Assembly: GCF_014633365.1 (NCBI RefSeq)
Contig: NW_026267104.1
Location: 2,666,001 to 2,730,000, forward strand
Length of the DNA stretch: 64,000 nt
Source: Diospyros lotus
Taxonomy: Eukaryota; Streptophyta; Magnoliopsida; Ericales; Ebenaceae
Direction of reading: 5' to 3'
Positions within the stretch are counted from its first letter, which is position 1. Each line of letters starts with the position of its first letter. This document shows, piece after piece, positions 63,901-64,000 of this stretch. Both the position numbers and the translations under genes were made by a program. The notes beneath the pieces were generated by a model. It was not told the DNA's origin and made no database searches. It saw only the letters and a program-made list of their open reading frames with translations.

Positions 63901-64000
63901 CGAGATGACCATTGAAATGCCACTACCAAAAAATGGATAAAAGAAAAGTTAATAGAATATTACAAAAGATTAAAGACCATGTCTACATCTTGTTGAATTG
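54905..64000 (-). CDS. ZRANB3-type SNF2 annealing helicase/HNH endonuclease, C-terminal ~698 aa (5' end outside window)
   Basis: Exons in transcript order: 62653-62463, 62123-62022, 61616-61506, 60346-60281, 60173-60075, 59202-58954, 58864-58790, 58709-58623, 58189-57923, 57843-57656, 57587-57485, 57393-57248, 56609-56530, 55890-55718 and 55066-54905; phases agree throughout. The SNF2 helicase C domain comes first (KMIIFGHHHKVLDRVQ, IGFVRIDGNTQPRDRQSAV, AASVGLDFSSAQ, motif VI AEDRAHRRGQTKAVNVYIF). A Ser/Asn-rich linker and a region with CKLC and FCKLSC follow. The HNH nuclease has ICTKCKLDC, AWHADHIVPV, ENMRTLCVVCH. ZRANB3 remodels stalled replication forks and cuts DNA structures; I recall one such Arabidopsis gene (SNF2 plus HNH). 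The ATPase lobe lies beyond 64000. I saw no NZF finger or PIP box. Confidence 0.9.
59704..59873 (-). mobile_element. Au-like SINE in an intron of the ZRANB3-like gene
   Basis: About 170 bp flanked by the direct repeat ATGGTCAG (59696-59703 and 59874-59881). On the minus strand it has a box B-like GGTCATGGGTTTGAGTTG. It then has the order seen in plant Au SINEs: GGCCTCTTTGCA, GTAAGGGAAGGCT-like, TGACCGTCCCC, GTGGGGAGGCTTGTGCA and GGGACACCCTT. Family resemblance is from memory of the Au consensus. The duplication is directly visible. Confidence 0.75.
59912..60016. repeat. Two-unit ~52-bp tandem duplication in an intron of the ZRANB3-like gene
   Basis: ATTTCAACAACAAACAAGTG begins at 59915 and again at 59967. 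Each unit ends CATGATTATGATGAG. The units differ by a few bases, so the duplication is fairly recent. Confidence 0.85.
62654..64000. other. No exon recognised at the right edge
   Basis: Presumed intron of the ZRANB3-like gene upstream of the exon at 62653. It is AT-rich, with a (GT)n run near 63365-63379. I could not identify the ATPase-domain exons here, so they are probably beyond the window. Confidence 0.55.

Overview
The window is nuclear DNA from a plant, probably a eudicot. Genes are intron-rich with AT-rich introns bounded by GT..AG, the 5' leaders are CT-rich, one promoter region has a telo-box, and plant-type TRIM, SINE, MITE and Copia LTR remnants are present. No bacterial, organellar, viral, rRNA, tRNA or CRISPR feature was seen. 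Four protein-coding loci are recognised.

Layout. (1) 1-1864, minus strand: the 5' half of a GH79 heparanase-like (endo-beta-glucuronidase) gene, with a separate 5'UTR exon near 2764-2960. (2) 3000-6500: an intergenic zone with a Harbinger-like MITE, a tRNA-derived SINE with a perfect 10-bp target duplication, and a foldback element. (3) 7165-23539, plus strand: an 8-exon SCAPER homologue whose long introns carry a complete TRIM retrotransposon, two Copia-type LTR remnants, microsatellites and two tandem minisatellites. (4) 26125-26325, plus strand: a one-exon gene for a 66-aa cysteine-rich single-pass membrane protein. (5) 27839-29017, minus strand: the last two exons of a ZRANB3-type SNF2 helicase/HNH endonuclease gene. 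(6) 29018-29117: exactly 100 N. (7) 29118-56079: a second, almost identical copy of 2043-29017. (8) 56080-64000: unique sequence continuing the ZRANB3-like gene upstream through its HNH, zinc-binding and helicase C-terminal exons. Its ATPase half lies beyond the window.

The dominant feature is the 27-kb repeat. Its geometry (copy 1 runs to the left edge of the gap, copy 2 starts at the right edge) is that of two contigs with an unmerged dovetail overlap, most simply two haplotypes of one locus. A true tandem duplication would need both breakpoints hidden at the gap. The copies differ by substitutions, microsatellite lengths and many 1-base indels. In copy 1 two single-base insertions break the SCAPER reading frame, while copy 2 encodes an uninterrupted protein of about 1728 aa. 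The likely true gene order is heparanase-like (-), SCAPER (+), small membrane protein (+), ZRANB3-like (-), each once per haplotype.

The genes are not an operon or pathway. They are independent housekeeping-type loci: cell-wall or arabinogalactan glycan processing, an ER-linked coiled-coil protein, an unknown small membrane protein, and a replication-fork remodeller/nuclease.
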